Of a stretch of DNA of 64,000 nt, positions 14,874 through 22,776 are shown piece by piece (the first letter of the stretch is position 1; the number at the start of each line of letters is the position of its first letter). A model generated the notes under the pieces. The model was not told where the DNA came from and did not search any database. It worked only from the letters and a program-made list of their open reading frames with translations. The stretch is from a virus: the IMG/VR virus record IMGVR_UViG_3300031787_008043, positions 1-64,000 of that record; one strand, given 5' to 3'. The translations under genes and the position numbers were made by a program.

Positions 14874-14948
14874 TGGTGATGTAGGCTGGATTCGAACCAG
14901 CAACCTACGGCGTATGAGACCGTTGCACTACCGTTGTGCTACCACATC
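14874..14948 (-). tRNA. tRNA with CAT anticodon (Met, or Ile2)
   Basis: Acceptor GATGTGG/CTACATC, anticodon stem ACGGT/GCCGT with loop CTCATAC (anticodon CAT), encoded CCA at 14874-14876. It lacks initiator features. The acceptor matches neither typical elongator Met nor Ile2 identity pairs well, so whether the TilS-like enzyme encoded here modifies it is open. Confidence 0.9.
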
Positions 14949-14954
14949 ATTGTT

Positions 14955-15038
14955 TGGAGGTCGGTATGTGAATCGAACACATTACTTTGCAGTGCTATGG
15001 AGTTGCAGTCCATCCCCTTACCATCCGGGCCACCGACC
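14955..15038 (-). tRNA. tRNA-Cys (GCA)
   Basis: Acceptor GGTCGGT/ACCGACC, anticodon loop CTGCAAC (anticodon GCA), U73 discriminator as expected for Cys, and an unusually extended variable region. Encoded CCA at 14955-14957. Confidence 0.92.
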
Positions 15039-15142
15039 AATTCTATTTTCAACTCCACAACCCCAAGTTAGGAGACCCACCACGTAAGTGAGATCCGAGC
15101 CGGATTTACACCAATTCTGCTTGTGCATGTGAAAATAGAATT
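15039..15142 (-). repeat. 13-bp inverted repeat enclosing a 78-nt element
   Basis: AATTCTATTTTCA at 15039-15051 and its exact complement TGAAAATAGAATT at 15130-15142 bracket a 78-nt sequence directly upstream of tRNA-Cys. The inside has an ATCCG/CGGAT hairpin but no tRNA cloverleaf. Precursor processing stem, degenerate tRNA or a small RNA are all possible. Confidence 0.55.
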
Positions 15143-15261
15143 TGCTACGCTAGATTTTTACTCCGCCGTTACCACCAGTCGTTTCATCCTCAAGCACGCC
15201 CATTTGAGTTTGTTTATAGTGGTTACTCGCAGTCTCGTTCCGCATTTCCACTTTGATCATT
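15143..15261. other. Gene-free leader of the tRNA cluster
   Basis: Short noncoding stretch between the inverted-repeat element and the terminator at 15262; likely contains the promoter of the downstream tRNA cluster, not individually recognised. Confidence 0.4.
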
Positions 15262-15294
15262 AAAAAACCCTCCTACCTTTTGGGTGGAGGGTGT
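15262..15294 (-). terminator. Rho-independent terminator
   Basis: Stem ACCCTCC/GGAGGGT, 12-nt loop, with a minus-strand T-run. The stem sequence is the same as in the terminator at 914-944; both stand immediately before tRNA clusters. Confidence 0.85.
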
Positions 15295-15532
15295 TTCGGA
15301 AACTTGTGTATATACTACACGTTAGTTTCGCAAACCCTCCGAGACGCCAAAGCGATACTCGCGGCATTTTTCAATGCTTCTAATCTCAAACATATGTTTA
15401 ATAACGAGTTTCATAGTTCAGTGTCTTTCTTGTTTGTTTAACTTATATTGTAGTTATACTAGTTTATTTATCTCTTGTCAACAACTTTTTTTCAGTTTTG
15501 AACAATTTTATTTATCTTTTTGTTTCAACAAC
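15295..15532. other. AT-rich gene-free interval
   Basis: About 240 nt of T-rich sequence between the terminator and the next gene. Two short plus-strand frames here have no protein-like character. I see no further element. Confidence 0.4.
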
Positions 15533-15757
15533 TTAGGGTGTAAACGGTTGATTGTCTTTCCACTTTTTGTAAAGTGAGTAAGCAAACCACACCGGGCCGC
15601 CGAGTACAAAAACAACAAAATTTAGTACAAATTCGATAATAAAGTTACCAGTTGAAAGAACATCTTTTGCTTCTCGCAAACTGTCTTCGCCTTTGAACCA
15701 ATCATACACAAAATGTCCTACACCCGTAAGTGCCCACAACCAAATTAAAACTTCCAT
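15533..15757 (-). CDS. Small membrane protein, 74 aa
   Basis: Hydrophobic N-terminus (MEVLIWLWALTGVGHFVYDW) and a second hydrophobic segment (FIIEFVLNFVVFVLGGPVWF), separated by a charged loop with EDSLREAKDV. Two membrane spans predicted. It follows the decarboxylase gene without a gap. Function unknown. Confidence 0.7.
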   Translation of the reverse strand: MEVLIWLWALTGVGHFVYDWFKGEDSLREAKDVLSTGNFIIEFVLNFVVFVLGGPVWFAYSLYKKWKDNQPFTP

Positions 15758-16885
15758 TTATACTACCTTTACTTCTAGAGGCGGAAAGCCGTTAAATGCT
15801 ATAGTGCTGTATGTGCTTGTGTAAGCACCGCAACTGTTAATTACTAACACATCTCCACTCTCAATGTCAATTGGTAATTGTACTTTGTTTCTTTCATACA
15901 TTACATCGGCACTATCACAGGTTGGACCAGCAAGTATACAAGGACCTGTTGGAGAATTTTCTTTGCCTAGCACAGTAAATTGATACTTGATTGCTTCGCC
16001 TTCTGTTTCTGCAAGACCACTAAATCTACCTACGTTTAGGTATACCCAACGAACCACATCCATTGATGACTTCTTACTTGCCAACAATACTTCTGAGGCA
16101 ATGCAACCTGCGCTGCCTACTAAGCCGCGACCAGGTTCTACCATAATGTAGTTGGCTCCTGGAAACTGCTTACGAACACGATCCATTAGTTTTTTGCCGT
16201 ATTCTTCAGGAGGTGTAATTTCTACACCGTAGTAGGCAGGAAAGCCTCCGCCGATGTTTACCAGTGTAAGTTCGTAACCGCACTGAGAGATTTCGTCCCA
16301 AAGATTACCCATCAACTCTAGTGTGTCATACCACATCTCAGGATGTTTGGTTTGCGAACCAATGTGCCAACTGATACCAACTGGTTCAAGTCCTAGTTCT
16401 TTTGCATAGCCCATAAGGCCTAATGCCATAGCAGGATCACAACCGAACTTGCGTGACAGTGGCCATTCTGCTTCGGTTTGCCCAATCAGCACACGAATAA
16501 ACACACGTGAGTTGGGTGCATGACGTGCAATTTTTTCCAGTTCTTCTTCAGCATCTGCAGAAAACAATGTAATATCGTTTCTGTATGCGTATTCGATATC
16601 TTGCCAACGTTTTACAGTATTACCAAAACTAATGTGTTCTGGTTCTGCACCGGCAGCAAGACACATTTCAATCTCACCCATACTAGCAGCATCAAATCTA
16701 CAACCTAGTTCGACAAGACGTTGTAGAATAGCAGGATGCGGATTGCTCTTTACTGCATAATGCACATGAGCATCTGGCATACCTGCTTTTAGGTTTAGAT
16801 AATTTTCTTCTACAAGATCAATGTCAAGAATCAGTGTCGGACGTTCGAATGTATTGTTGCGAATGTACTGATAAATTGCGTCCAC
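15758..16885 (-). CDS. PLP-dependent ornithine/diaminopimelate-type decarboxylase
   Basis: 375 aa, fold-type III group IV decarboxylase, close in length to eukaryotic-type ornithine decarboxylases. The PLP lysine lies in HYAVKSNPHP near residue 45, the substrate-side His in SWHIGSQT near 173, the phosphate-binding glycines in NIGGGFP near 212 and EPGRG near 248, and the catalytic Cys-Asp in GPTCDSADV near 321. This last motif favours ornithine/lysine decarboxylase over diaminopimelate decarboxylase. It would make putrescine or cadaverine, which neutralise packaged DNA and aid translation. Start is GTG 16885 with an AGGAGAG ribosome site. Confidence 0.87.
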   Translation of the reverse strand: MDAIYQYIRNNTFERPTLILDIDLVEENYLNLKAGMPDAHVHYAVKSNPHPAILQRLVELGCRFDAASMGEIEMCLAAGAEPEHISFGNTVKRWQDIEYAYRNDITLFSADAEEELEKIARHAPNSRVFIRVLIGQTEAEWPLSRKFGCDPAMALGLMGYAKELGLEPVGISWHIGSQTKHPEMWYDTLELMGNLWDEISQCGYELTLVNIGGGFPAYYGVEITPPEEYGKKLMDRVRKQFPGANYIMVEPGRGLVGSAGCIASEVLLASKKSSMDVVRWVYLNVGRFSGLAETEGEAIKYQFTVLGKENSPTGPCILAGPTCDSADVMYERNKVQLPIDIESGDVLVINSCGAYTSTYSTIAFNGFPPLEVKVV

Positions 16886-17079
16886 TAATCTCTCCTAAAA
16901 TCTACTACGTTTTCGTCTTTGGTTTTTACAATAGAAAGTGCTGGTTTTTCTACCTGCTTGATCGGTTCAACGCCGGAAAAAAACTTTACATCTTCTCCCG
17001 ACAGTTTACGTTCTATACGATCGAGGCGCATTAAAACTTCGTCCATCATGGCGATCAGTGTATCGACTTTGTAACTCAT
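16885..17079 (-). CDS. Unknown small protein, 64 aa
   Basis: ATG 17079. Begins with a helical, coiled-coil-prone segment (DTLIAMMDEVLMRLDRIERK) followed by an extended basic/hydrophobic tail. It touches the decarboxylase start (16885), suggesting co-translation. No function known. Confidence 0.7.
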   Translation of the reverse strand: MSYKVDTLIAMMDEVLMRLDRIERKLSGEDVKFFSGVEPIKQVEKPALSIVKTKDENVVDFRRD

Positions 17080-17094
17080 AATTTTGAGACCTTG

Positions 17095-17583
17095 TTAGCG
17101 GAAAGTAATTTGAATACGTTGACCAACTTTGTAACGACGATCTGTCATTACAGAGCCAACATGATCGCCGTAGCGATAATAAACAATGTAGCCATCTACT
17201 ACCTGTTCATCCTGATACTCGGTATGATACTTGCACTGAACTTCGGTACGATATCCTACCACTGCTTGACGATTGCCTTGGCGACCTGCTACATCAGCAC
17301 CAACAATAGCGCCAAGTACAGTCATAGCATCTTTACCAGAACCGCCGCCAAATTGATTACCAATTGCACCGCCAATTAGCGCACCAGCAAGAACGTCACC
17401 AGTGCTTCCACCTTGTACACGACCATATACCGGCACTTCCACATCGTAGCAGTATTCTACTTCGACAGGATGCGAAATATAGGTATAGTTTGTAATGACT
17501 TCGGTAACACGAGCATTAACTGTTTCAGCAGTTGCTGAAGATGCAGTGGCAATAAGAGCAGCAGAAAGAAGTAGTGTTTTCAT
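17095..17583 (-). CDS. Glycine-zipper periplasmic/outer-membrane protein
   Basis: 162 aa from ATG 17583. A signal peptide is cleaved near ATA/ETV (~residue 19). The centre holds a Gly-rich helix pair (GDVLAGALIGGAIGNQFGGGSG...VLGAIVGADVAGRQG), the pattern of glycine-zipper 2TM domains of the 17-kDa surface antigen type; the C-terminal half is a Tyr- and Cys-containing beta region. Probably inserted in or attached to the host outer membrane. The exact TATAAATA at 17603-17610 and a GAGG site fix the start. Confidence 0.78.
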   Translation of the reverse strand: MKTLLLSAALIATASSATAETVNARVTEVITNYTYISHPVEVEYCYDVEVPVYGRVQGGSTGDVLAGALIGGAIGNQFGGGSGKDAMTVLGAIVGADVAGRQGNRQAVVGYRTEVQCKYHTEYQDEQVVDGYIVYYRYGDHVGSVMTDRRYKVGQRIQITFR

Positions 17584-17602
17584 GATAGCCTCGCTTTCGA
17601 TA

Positions 17603-17610
17603 TATTTATA
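17603..17610 (-). promoter_or_regulatory. T4-type late promoter (TATAAATA)
   Basis: Exact TATAAATA 20 nt upstream of the glycine-zipper gene start. Confidence 0.65.
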
Positions 17611-17639
17611 CAGCAAGTCTAAAGCATTGTCAAGAGAAA

Positions 17640-18146
17640 TTATCTCTTGGTTCCAGTAAGTTGAATAGCGTATCTATCGTGCATACTTAGATTGTAAACA
17701 GCATGTGGATCATCGCTGTCCCACTGTATCCAATCACCTGCACACCACTCGCCAAATGTTTTTCCGCAGGCCTGCGATACCTGTCCCGGCTGGCTGTCTT
17801 CAAGCATGATGATAATACGAGTAACTTCTTCGTTGTTGAGTTTGTTGACTTGCTTGTATCTGCCAAACAAATCAACGTGCATAGGAAGATACTGTCCGGG
17901 CTTGAACAAGTTAATTGCTATTGCAATATGATCCAAATGATCAAATGCAGGAATGATATAATTGTCAACAGACTCGGGCATAGGATTTGGTTGGAAATAG
18001 TTCCACAGAGTCATATACATTTTGCTATGCCCGTGGCTGGCATACTCATTGAGTAATCTGTCGTCCTTGTGTGTATCGAACTTGTAATTGAGAGTTTTAA
18101 AGTCCTCAATATTCCAATTTGGTTCGATATGTCCGGTGTTAAGCAT
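17640..18146 (-). CDS. 2-oxoglutarate/Fe(II) oxygenase-like protein
   Basis: 168 aa. The double-stranded beta-helix signature is visible: an H-x-D pair in LPMHVDLFGRY near residue 90, a second His in DDPHAVYNLS near 150, and a following Arg (HDRYAIQL) where 2-oxoglutarate binds in this superfamily. T4-like marine phages carry many small members with unknown substrates. Assignment is from motif spacing, so moderate. A TATAAATA late promoter (18164-18171) and an AGGAG ribosome site precede it. Confidence 0.65.
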   Translation of the reverse strand: MLNTGHIEPNWNIEDFKTLNYKFDTHKDDRLLNEYASHGHSKMYMTLWNYFQPNPMPESVDNYIIPAFDHLDHIAIAINLFKPGQYLPMHVDLFGRYKQVNKLNNEEVTRIIIMLEDSQPGQVSQACGKTFGEWCAGDWIQWDSDDPHAVYNLSMHDRYAIQLTGTKR

Positions 18147-18162
18147 TTCAATCTCCTTCGGT

Positions 18163-18573
18163 TTATTTATAAGTTAATTCCGCTAGGAGTTTGTAATTTT
18201 CCCATGCTTTTTTAGCAGCTAGGTTTGTTTCTAGATTCTCAGGTGTTAACATTACATCATACCAGTAGTGATTCATACGAGGCGGATGAGCACCATACTG
18301 TCGCGGTTGATGCATCTTCCCTTCGTTTTTCAAACTAATACAAATATCACGAACAGCCTGTTCATCCTCTGCAGGAATGTTGCTCCATTCGGGCTGACTG
18401 TACATACTTCCAAGACCATTACCGCCAGCATAACCTTCCCAAATACCAGTCCATTGTTTGTCGTCTTCTGGATCAAAATCTGTACGGGCGATGACTACTA
18501 ATACTTCATCAATGTGTACAGTGTCTTCGTAAATATCCTTTACGCAACGGCTAAGACTGGTTCCGATTTTCAT
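18163..18573 (-). CDS. Unknown protein, 136 aa
   Basis: Starts at ATG 18573 overlapping the upstream stop by 4 nt. Soluble, with a Gly/Trp-rich middle (WTGIWEGYAGGNGLGSMY) and a conserved-looking HPPRMNHYWYDVML segment. Its stop overlaps the late promoter of the next gene. Family unknown. Confidence 0.7.
   Translation of the reverse strand: MKIGTSLSRCVKDIYEDTVHIDEVLVVIARTDFDPEDDKQWTGIWEGYAGGNGLGSMYSQPEWSNIPAEDEQAVRDICISLKNEGKMHQPRQYGAHPPRMNHYWYDVMLTPENLETNLAAKKAWENYKLLAELTYK
18164..18171 (-). promoter_or_regulatory. T4-type late promoter (TATAAATA)
   Basis: Exact TATAAATA, 18 nt upstream of the oxygenase-like gene start at 18146. Confidence 0.6.
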
Positions 18574-18812
18574 TTACGTTTCTCCAATTGATAGTTAAGG
18601 ACAAAGTTTTCTACAAGTAGTTTTGTAATAGTTGCCATAGCAACAGTCAGCATGTCGCTGTCGTTGATGTCGTTAAACTGCTCTACAACACTGTTAGCCA
18701 TCAAGCGATAAGCCGCAGACTCTTCAATTGGCAACATACCCCAATCAATAGGGTCTTTGAATTCTGCTTCTTGTGCTAGATCTGCAAGTTGTTCAACTGT
18801 TAATTTTGACAA
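18570..18812 (-). CDS. Unknown acidic protein, 80 aa
   Basis: Helical acidic protein with probable TTG start at 18812, overlapping the end of the upstream gene by 20 nt. Sequence MSKLTVEQLADLAQEAEF... No motif recognised. Confidence 0.65.
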   Translation of the reverse strand: MSKLTVEQLADLAQEAEFKDPIDWGMLPIEESAAYRLMANSVVEQFNDINDSDMLTVAMATITKLLVENFVLNYQLEKRK

Positions 18813-19509
18813 TTTTATAATCCGGTGTTAATCTATAATGTAATGCGTCGTGAGCAGGATGCTTGTTATACGCAACAGTGGCTTCGATCTCGATACTACG
18901 TCCAGCAGCAATCAAGTAGTCCCACACAGGAATTGCTGGACTATAAGACTCCAAGTTTAGTACCATAAGGTGATTGTGACGATCTTTAAAGTAGTAACGC
19001 CACATGTTTTCACGCTTTGCAGTTCTGTGTACTTTACCTACAAACTCAATTTCGCCGGCAAAGTAACCAGGGATACTATGCGGATTGATTGATTGTACAT
19101 TTTTAAAAATCTCAACAGTAGCAACACTCTCGTCATGAAAGCCAGGAAGTGTGATCAGCGGAGCCAGCCATTCTTTTTTGATCTTACGTGGCGAGTACAG
19201 TGCTTGATCAACAGTTTTCATCCACTCGCTCATGTGTTGATTTTTAAGTCTACGTAACATGAAATTGTTTTGAAAGTGTTTACGAACTTGATCAGCACGT
19301 TCATATGATTCTGAAGAAATTTCAAAATTTGCTGGGTAATTTCCACTCAAGATGTTTGTGTAAATTTCAGTGCCGTATGTGGTTTTTGAAAGTTGAACAA
19401 CAGCCGCAAGAGTATCGTACGGAGTATCCACAGGGTCTGTTTCAATTTTTTTGACAGTCTCAAAGTCGTCAACGGAAAATACCACGTTAAAGGGTTGTGC
19501 TATATTCAT
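18793..19509 (-). CDS. Unknown protein, about 238 aa
   Basis: ATG 19509 is preferred to an earlier TTG; it overlaps the preceding gene by 4 nt. Soluble mixed alpha/beta protein with a CDS-typical codon pattern and no recognisable motif; the second half contains HRTAKRENMWRYYFKDRHNH. Unknown function in a block of phage-specific genes. Confidence 0.7.
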   Translation of the reverse strand: MNIAQPFNVVFSVDDFETVKKIETDPVDTPYDTLAAVVQLSKTTYGTEIYTNILSGNYPANFEISSESYERADQVRKHFQNNFMLRRLKNQHMSEWMKTVDQALYSPRKIKKEWLAPLITLPGFHDESVATVEIFKNVQSINPHSIPGYFAGEIEFVGKVHRTAKRENMWRYYFKDRHNHLMVLNLESYSPAIPVWDYLIAAGRSIEIEATVAYNKHPAHDALHYRLTPDYKIVKINS

Positions 19510-20315
19510 GTCCAAAGACTCGCTCTAATTTTAATAAGACGGATCAGCATTTCGGTATCTTCGTCCTCGTAAGCCTTTTCCATTTCACGCATCGTGTCGT
19601 GCATTTTTGCAGTATCCCACTTGTCTGCTTCGGGATCTTCGTCGAGTAGGTCGATGCCACGTTCACGCTGATTGTCACAGTAGTTGCTCCAACCGCTTGC
19701 ATCCATAGGTTCGGGACGATTAGGATATACTTCAGTCCACCAACGGTAAAGTGCAACAATCTCTTGTGCAGTTTCTGCTTGGTAAGTGGGTTTTGCTTGG
19801 CTTTTATCGTCAATCCATTCTTCGTCAGTAAGAGTCATTTCCCACGCAAGATGAGCAAGTCCTGCTTCGGCACTGCGCCAAGTTCTAGTGCGCCAACGAC
19901 CTACTTGCCACCAACGCATATCTTTGGATTTTTCTTCACTCCAGCGATAGCCGCTATATGCTTTTTCGATTTCAACAAAGTCTACAAGTTCATCAAACAG
20001 GCAGTAAAGTATACGTGTATCCATATCACGATACTCACCAGGCTTAATGTGCTTAGGATGAGCAACAAGTGCGTGAGTTTGATCAATCCAACGATTTACA
20101 ATGTAATACTTTACACTGTATAAACGATCGGTAGGCCAGCAAACAAAGTTTTGCAGTTTATCCAGACCTTCTTCGGCAATCCAATAACGGATAGGATGTG
20201 ATGCACGAGCAAGATTTTTCCACTGCTTCCAACCCGGGCTGGTTTCGAAGTTGGGTTTAGCAGTGCCGCGAAGCCAATCGGCAAAACGGCTGCAACTCCA
20301 GTAATTAGATCTCAT
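19506..20315 (-). CDS. Unknown Trp/Arg-rich protein, 269 aa
   Basis: Starts at ATG 20315 within the end of the upstream membrane-protein gene. Very rich in Trp, Arg, Tyr and Glu (for example DMRWWQVGRWRTRTWRSAEAG), helical, no signal or membrane segment. I do not recognise a family. Confidence 0.72.
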   Translation of the reverse strand: MRSNYWSCSRFADWLRGTAKPNFETSPGWKQWKNLARASHPIRYWIAEEGLDKLQNFVCWPTDRLYSVKYYIVNRWIDQTHALVAHPKHIKPGEYRDMDTRILYCLFDELVDFVEIEKAYSGYRWSEEKSKDMRWWQVGRWRTRTWRSAEAGLAHLAWEMTLTDEEWIDDKSQAKPTYQAETAQEIVALYRWWTEVYPNRPEPMDASGWSNYCDNQRERGIDLLDEDPEADKWDTAKMHDTMREMEKAYEDEDTEMLIRLIKIRASLWT

Positions 20316-20541
20316 CTTCTTTGTACTCTTTTCGATTTTTGCTATAGTTTACAGTTGCGTTCCAGAACCCGATCAATCCATGACACGCAATAGCAAGGAA
20401 AGTTGAAAAAATTTGAACTGCTCCAATGATCAGAACAGCAATAAGTGCAGTCATAATCAAGTCAACTTCGTGTGCAGTATTATAATACGCTAGACCGAAT
20501 ATAATAGCGTAGAATCCCAAATCCCAGAGATGCTTTTTCAT
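20305..20541 (-). CDS. Small membrane protein, 78 aa
   Basis: Two to three hydrophobic helices (residues ~7-20, ~28-55) followed by a basic, acidic-ended tail (NRKEYKEDEI). Overlaps genes on both sides, so it belongs to a translationally coupled set. Function unknown. Confidence 0.68.
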   Translation of the reverse strand: MKKHLWDLGFYAIIFGLAYYNTAHEVDLIMTALIAVLIIGAVQIFSTFLAIACHGLIGFWNATVNYSKNRKEYKEDEI

Positions 20542-20891
20542 TTTGCTTCCTTTTTAGCACGATAGTCGGCTTTGAACTGTTTTACGTCAGTGACTGCACT
20601 GGTAAGTGCGGCTGCATAGTTAATTGCAGTCTGCTCATCCAGCACAATAGTAGTATCCATTTCGGCATAGCCTTTGATGAGAATTTGCCAAATTTGCTGC
20701 CAGCGGTTCATTTTCCACCATTTAGTATGGTTCTTTGCATAGATATGAACACTAACATCAACTTCGTCTGCTTCTACATTCAGTTCATGTGAGCAATCAT
20801 CATTGCCGCAACTGCAACGAATATGATACCATTTGCTATCACCCCACTCGCTGGTTTTTAAAATACCCTGTGCAGGTTGTTGTGCGTTCAT
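20538..20891 (-). CDS. Unknown protein with Cys/His cluster, 117 aa
   Basis: Start at ATG 20891 with GAGGAGA ribosome site; a longer frame would overlap the upstream gene. Residues ~25-42 carry HIRCSCGNDDCSH, a compact Cys/His group that could bind a metal. The rest is a mixed helical domain with a Lys/Ala-rich tail. No family assigned. Confidence 0.7.
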   Translation of the reverse strand: MNAQQPAQGILKTSEWGDSKWYHIRCSCGNDDCSHELNVEADEVDVSVHIYAKNHTKWWKMNRWQQIWQILIKGYAEMDTTIVLDEQTAINYAAALTSAVTDVKQFKADYRAKKEAK

Positions 20892-20901
20892 AATCTTCTC
20901 C

Positions 20902-21108
20902 TCAATGAATTGTATTATAGTTGGATTCGTCGTTAGGGTCAAGTCCAAAATACTCAATACACATTCTTGCAATAGTGTTTGGTACTTCTTTTAAATGTTC
21001 TTCGCCGCGTGGAACCCATATACCTTTGAGACTGCCGTCTTTGCCAACAACCAACCCATAGTCATCGTCTTCTAGTGTTTCGCTCAGTTCTAAATAATCA
21101 TGCCTCAT
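20902..21108 (-). CDS. Unknown small acidic protein, 68 aa
   Basis: ATG 21108 overlaps the stop of the next upstream gene (21098). Acidic with a Gly-rich turn (YGLVVGKDGSLKGIWVPRGEE) that may be a small beta domain. Function unknown. Confidence 0.65.
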   Translation of the reverse strand: MRHDYLELSETLEDDDYGLVVGKDGSLKGIWVPRGEEHLKEVPNTIARMCIEYFGLDPNDESNYNTIH

Positions 21109-21592
21109 TGCTCTCGCCTTTTAGAGTCTCTAACATACGGTATTTGTCCAGTTGACAATGATACTCGTCTGCCGCAGATTTTAGTTTAGGATATTTGGTT
21201 TCTAGATCAAAGTCTCTGTTGATTACAACTTTTAGACTCTTGCTTATTTCGTCAAGAGATTTTTGATACTGAAGAATAGGATCTAGTTTTTCACGCTCAA
21301 TGTCATCGATCTTAACATAGTGTTGGCTTTGACTAGGATGATAACTATCCTTAGGAACAACGCCGGCATCAATCCAGTTGGCTCGGGCCTTTTCTATGCC
21401 TTCGTGATCGACGTGTATATAGGGTCTGTCGTCACTAAACTTGCGTTCGCCACAGTTGCATTTGTAAAACCGTATCTGCCAATGCTTGGTTTTTTTGGTA
21501 TCAGTATAAGTTGTATGATACTTGTCGTTGACTGCTACTAGTTCCCAATCATGCTCGTGCCGCGGAGCAAAAAGTCGTGCAATAAAGTTCAT
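21098..21592 (-). CDS. Unknown protein with zinc-ribbon-like pair, 164 aa
   Basis: Starts at ATG 21592. The N-terminal part has H-E-H-D-W-E-L followed by YKCNCGERKF, resembling half a zinc ribbon; the C-terminal part is helical and charged. It overlaps neighbours at both ends. No assignment possible. Confidence 0.68.
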   Translation of the reverse strand: MNFIARLFAPRHEHDWELVAVNDKYHTTYTDTKKTKHWQIRFYKCNCGERKFSDDRPYIHVDHEGIEKARANWIDAGVVPKDSYHPSQSQHYVKIDDIEREKLDPILQYQKSLDEISKSLKVVINRDFDLETKYPKLKSAADEYHCQLDKYRMLETLKGESNEA

Positions 21593-21837
21593 CGTTTACC
21601 CTGATAACGTAGATCAAAAATTTTATCTCTTACACGATTATTATACCAATTACGGTCTTGCTTGTCAAGCAGTGTAAGTAGATATTCAAGATCTTCGTCG
21701 CTTAACGCCACATCAACTGCGGATTCTGCTAACACAGTATAACCTCGGTTTTTTAATTCTTCCACTATTTCGTTGTCGTCGAACTCATCGAGATCTACGT
21801 CAACGTCTACATATGTTTCAATTGTTTTAACAGCCAT
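21589..21837 (-). CDS. Unknown acidic protein, 82 aa
   Basis: ATG 21837 with AAGG upstream, overlapping the end of the TilS-like gene by 11 nt. Strongly acidic first half (YVDVDVDLDEFDDNEIVEEL), helical second half. Function unknown. Confidence 0.68.
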   Translation of the reverse strand: MAVKTIETYVDVDVDLDEFDDNEIVEELKNRGYTVLAESAVDVALSDEDLEYLLTLLDKQDRNWYNNRVRDKIFDLRYQGKR

Positions 21838-22426
21838 TTTCAATTACCTTCTTTTTGATGGTTTTGTATAATCCTGGGTTTACTTTTAATGCGTGTGGCA
21901 TTAGTTCATGTCTAATATAGTTTCTTGTGTACTTGATATCCGCATTGCTAGGATCTTCAACATACGGTACCGTGTGCATATTAGACCACAAGGCAATATC
22001 ACGTTTCATATTTAATCTAAACGGACGGATAACGTTCTTTCTACGATACGGTACAATTTTACCAGTACCGTGCAGCGAACTAAAGATCCAAGTTTCCACG
22101 CAGTCATCCAAGTGATGTCCTGTAATCACAGGTGCGTCTGTAAATAGGTCCAAGAACTCGTAGCGTTTTTCTCGCCAAAATTCTTCATGACTCATATCTT
22201 TTGGCTTGTCTTCACGAATCTTACCGCCGATAAATTTGATATCGTTTTTAATACAGTAGTCATCAACAAAGTCTAGAGTGTACATAGAATTGCTGGTTCT
22301 ATGATCAAAATGTAATACAGTTACATCATGATTGTTTTGTAGAAAATTTAAAATTGCCATACTATCAATGCCGCCGGAGCAGGCAAGATATACTTTGCGG
22401 GGGAGTTTGCCTTGGATCTTAATCAT
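21827..22426 (-). CDS. tilS: TilS-like PP-loop ATPase (tRNA-Ile lysidine synthase family)
   Basis: 199 aa from ATG 22426. The PP-loop SGGIDSM lies near residue 18, followed by HFDHRTSN, a GHHLDDCVET motif near 104 and IRPFRLNMKRDI near 135, which together place it in the TilS N-terminal domain family that adenylates C34 of tRNA-Ile2(CAU). Bacterial TilS proteins are usually ~320-440 aa; this one is only the catalytic domain and lacks the C-terminal tRNA-binding domains, so it could be a minimal enzyme or another N-type ATP pyrophosphatase. A consensus sigma-70 promoter ends only a few bases upstream, implying a leaderless mRNA. Confidence 0.78.
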   Translation of the reverse strand: MIKIQGKLPRKVYLACSGGIDSMAILNFLQNNHDVTVLHFDHRTSNSMYTLDFVDDYCIKNDIKFIGGKIREDKPKDMSHEEFWREKRYEFLDLFTDAPVITGHHLDDCVETWIFSSLHGTGKIVPYRRKNVIRPFRLNMKRDIALWSNMHTVPYVEDPSNADIKYTRNYIRHELMPHALKVNPGLYKTIKKKVIENGC

Positions 22427-22433
22427 ATTTTTT

Positions 22434-22462
22434 ATTATAAGGCATAGACCGCAATTGGACAA
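22434..22462 (-). promoter_or_regulatory. Sigma-70 promoter of the TilS-like gene
   Basis: Minus-strand -35 TTGTCC (22457-22462), 17-nt spacer and a perfect -10 TATAAT (22434-22439). Transcription should begin around 22427, at the ATG itself. Confidence 0.75.
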
Positions 22463-22563
22463 GAAAAAACTATTTCATATCCACTGGAGTCATTGTGCCT
22501 GTTTCCCTATGTTTAGTAAATGATACTGTACCGTCTGACTTTAGTCGCTAAAACGGCTCTAAC

Positions 22564-22776
22564 TCAAGTGGCTTGGTCATCTTTGTCATCGTGTTTAAGA
22601 ATAATCATATTGTCACCGCTGCCAACTGTTTTAAGATAGCCATCTTTAGCAAGGCTATCAATGGTAGTAGAAACAGACTGTTCAACCAGATCGTAGTTTG
22701 CTTTTGTACGACCCACTGAATATCCAAACAGTGTAAACACAACTGCGGTACCGAAGATGAAAGATTCAACAACCAT
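22564..22776 (-). CDS. Small membrane-anchored protein, 70 aa
   Basis: ATG 22776 touches the stop of the upstream gene. Hydrophobic N-terminal helix (FIFGTAVVFTLFGYSVG) and a soluble charged C-terminal part ending in HDDKDDQAT. One membrane span. Unknown role. Confidence 0.68.
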   Translation of the reverse strand: MVVESFIFGTAVVFTLFGYSVGRTKANYDLVEQSVSTTIDSLAKDGYLKTVGSGDNMIILKHDDKDDQAT

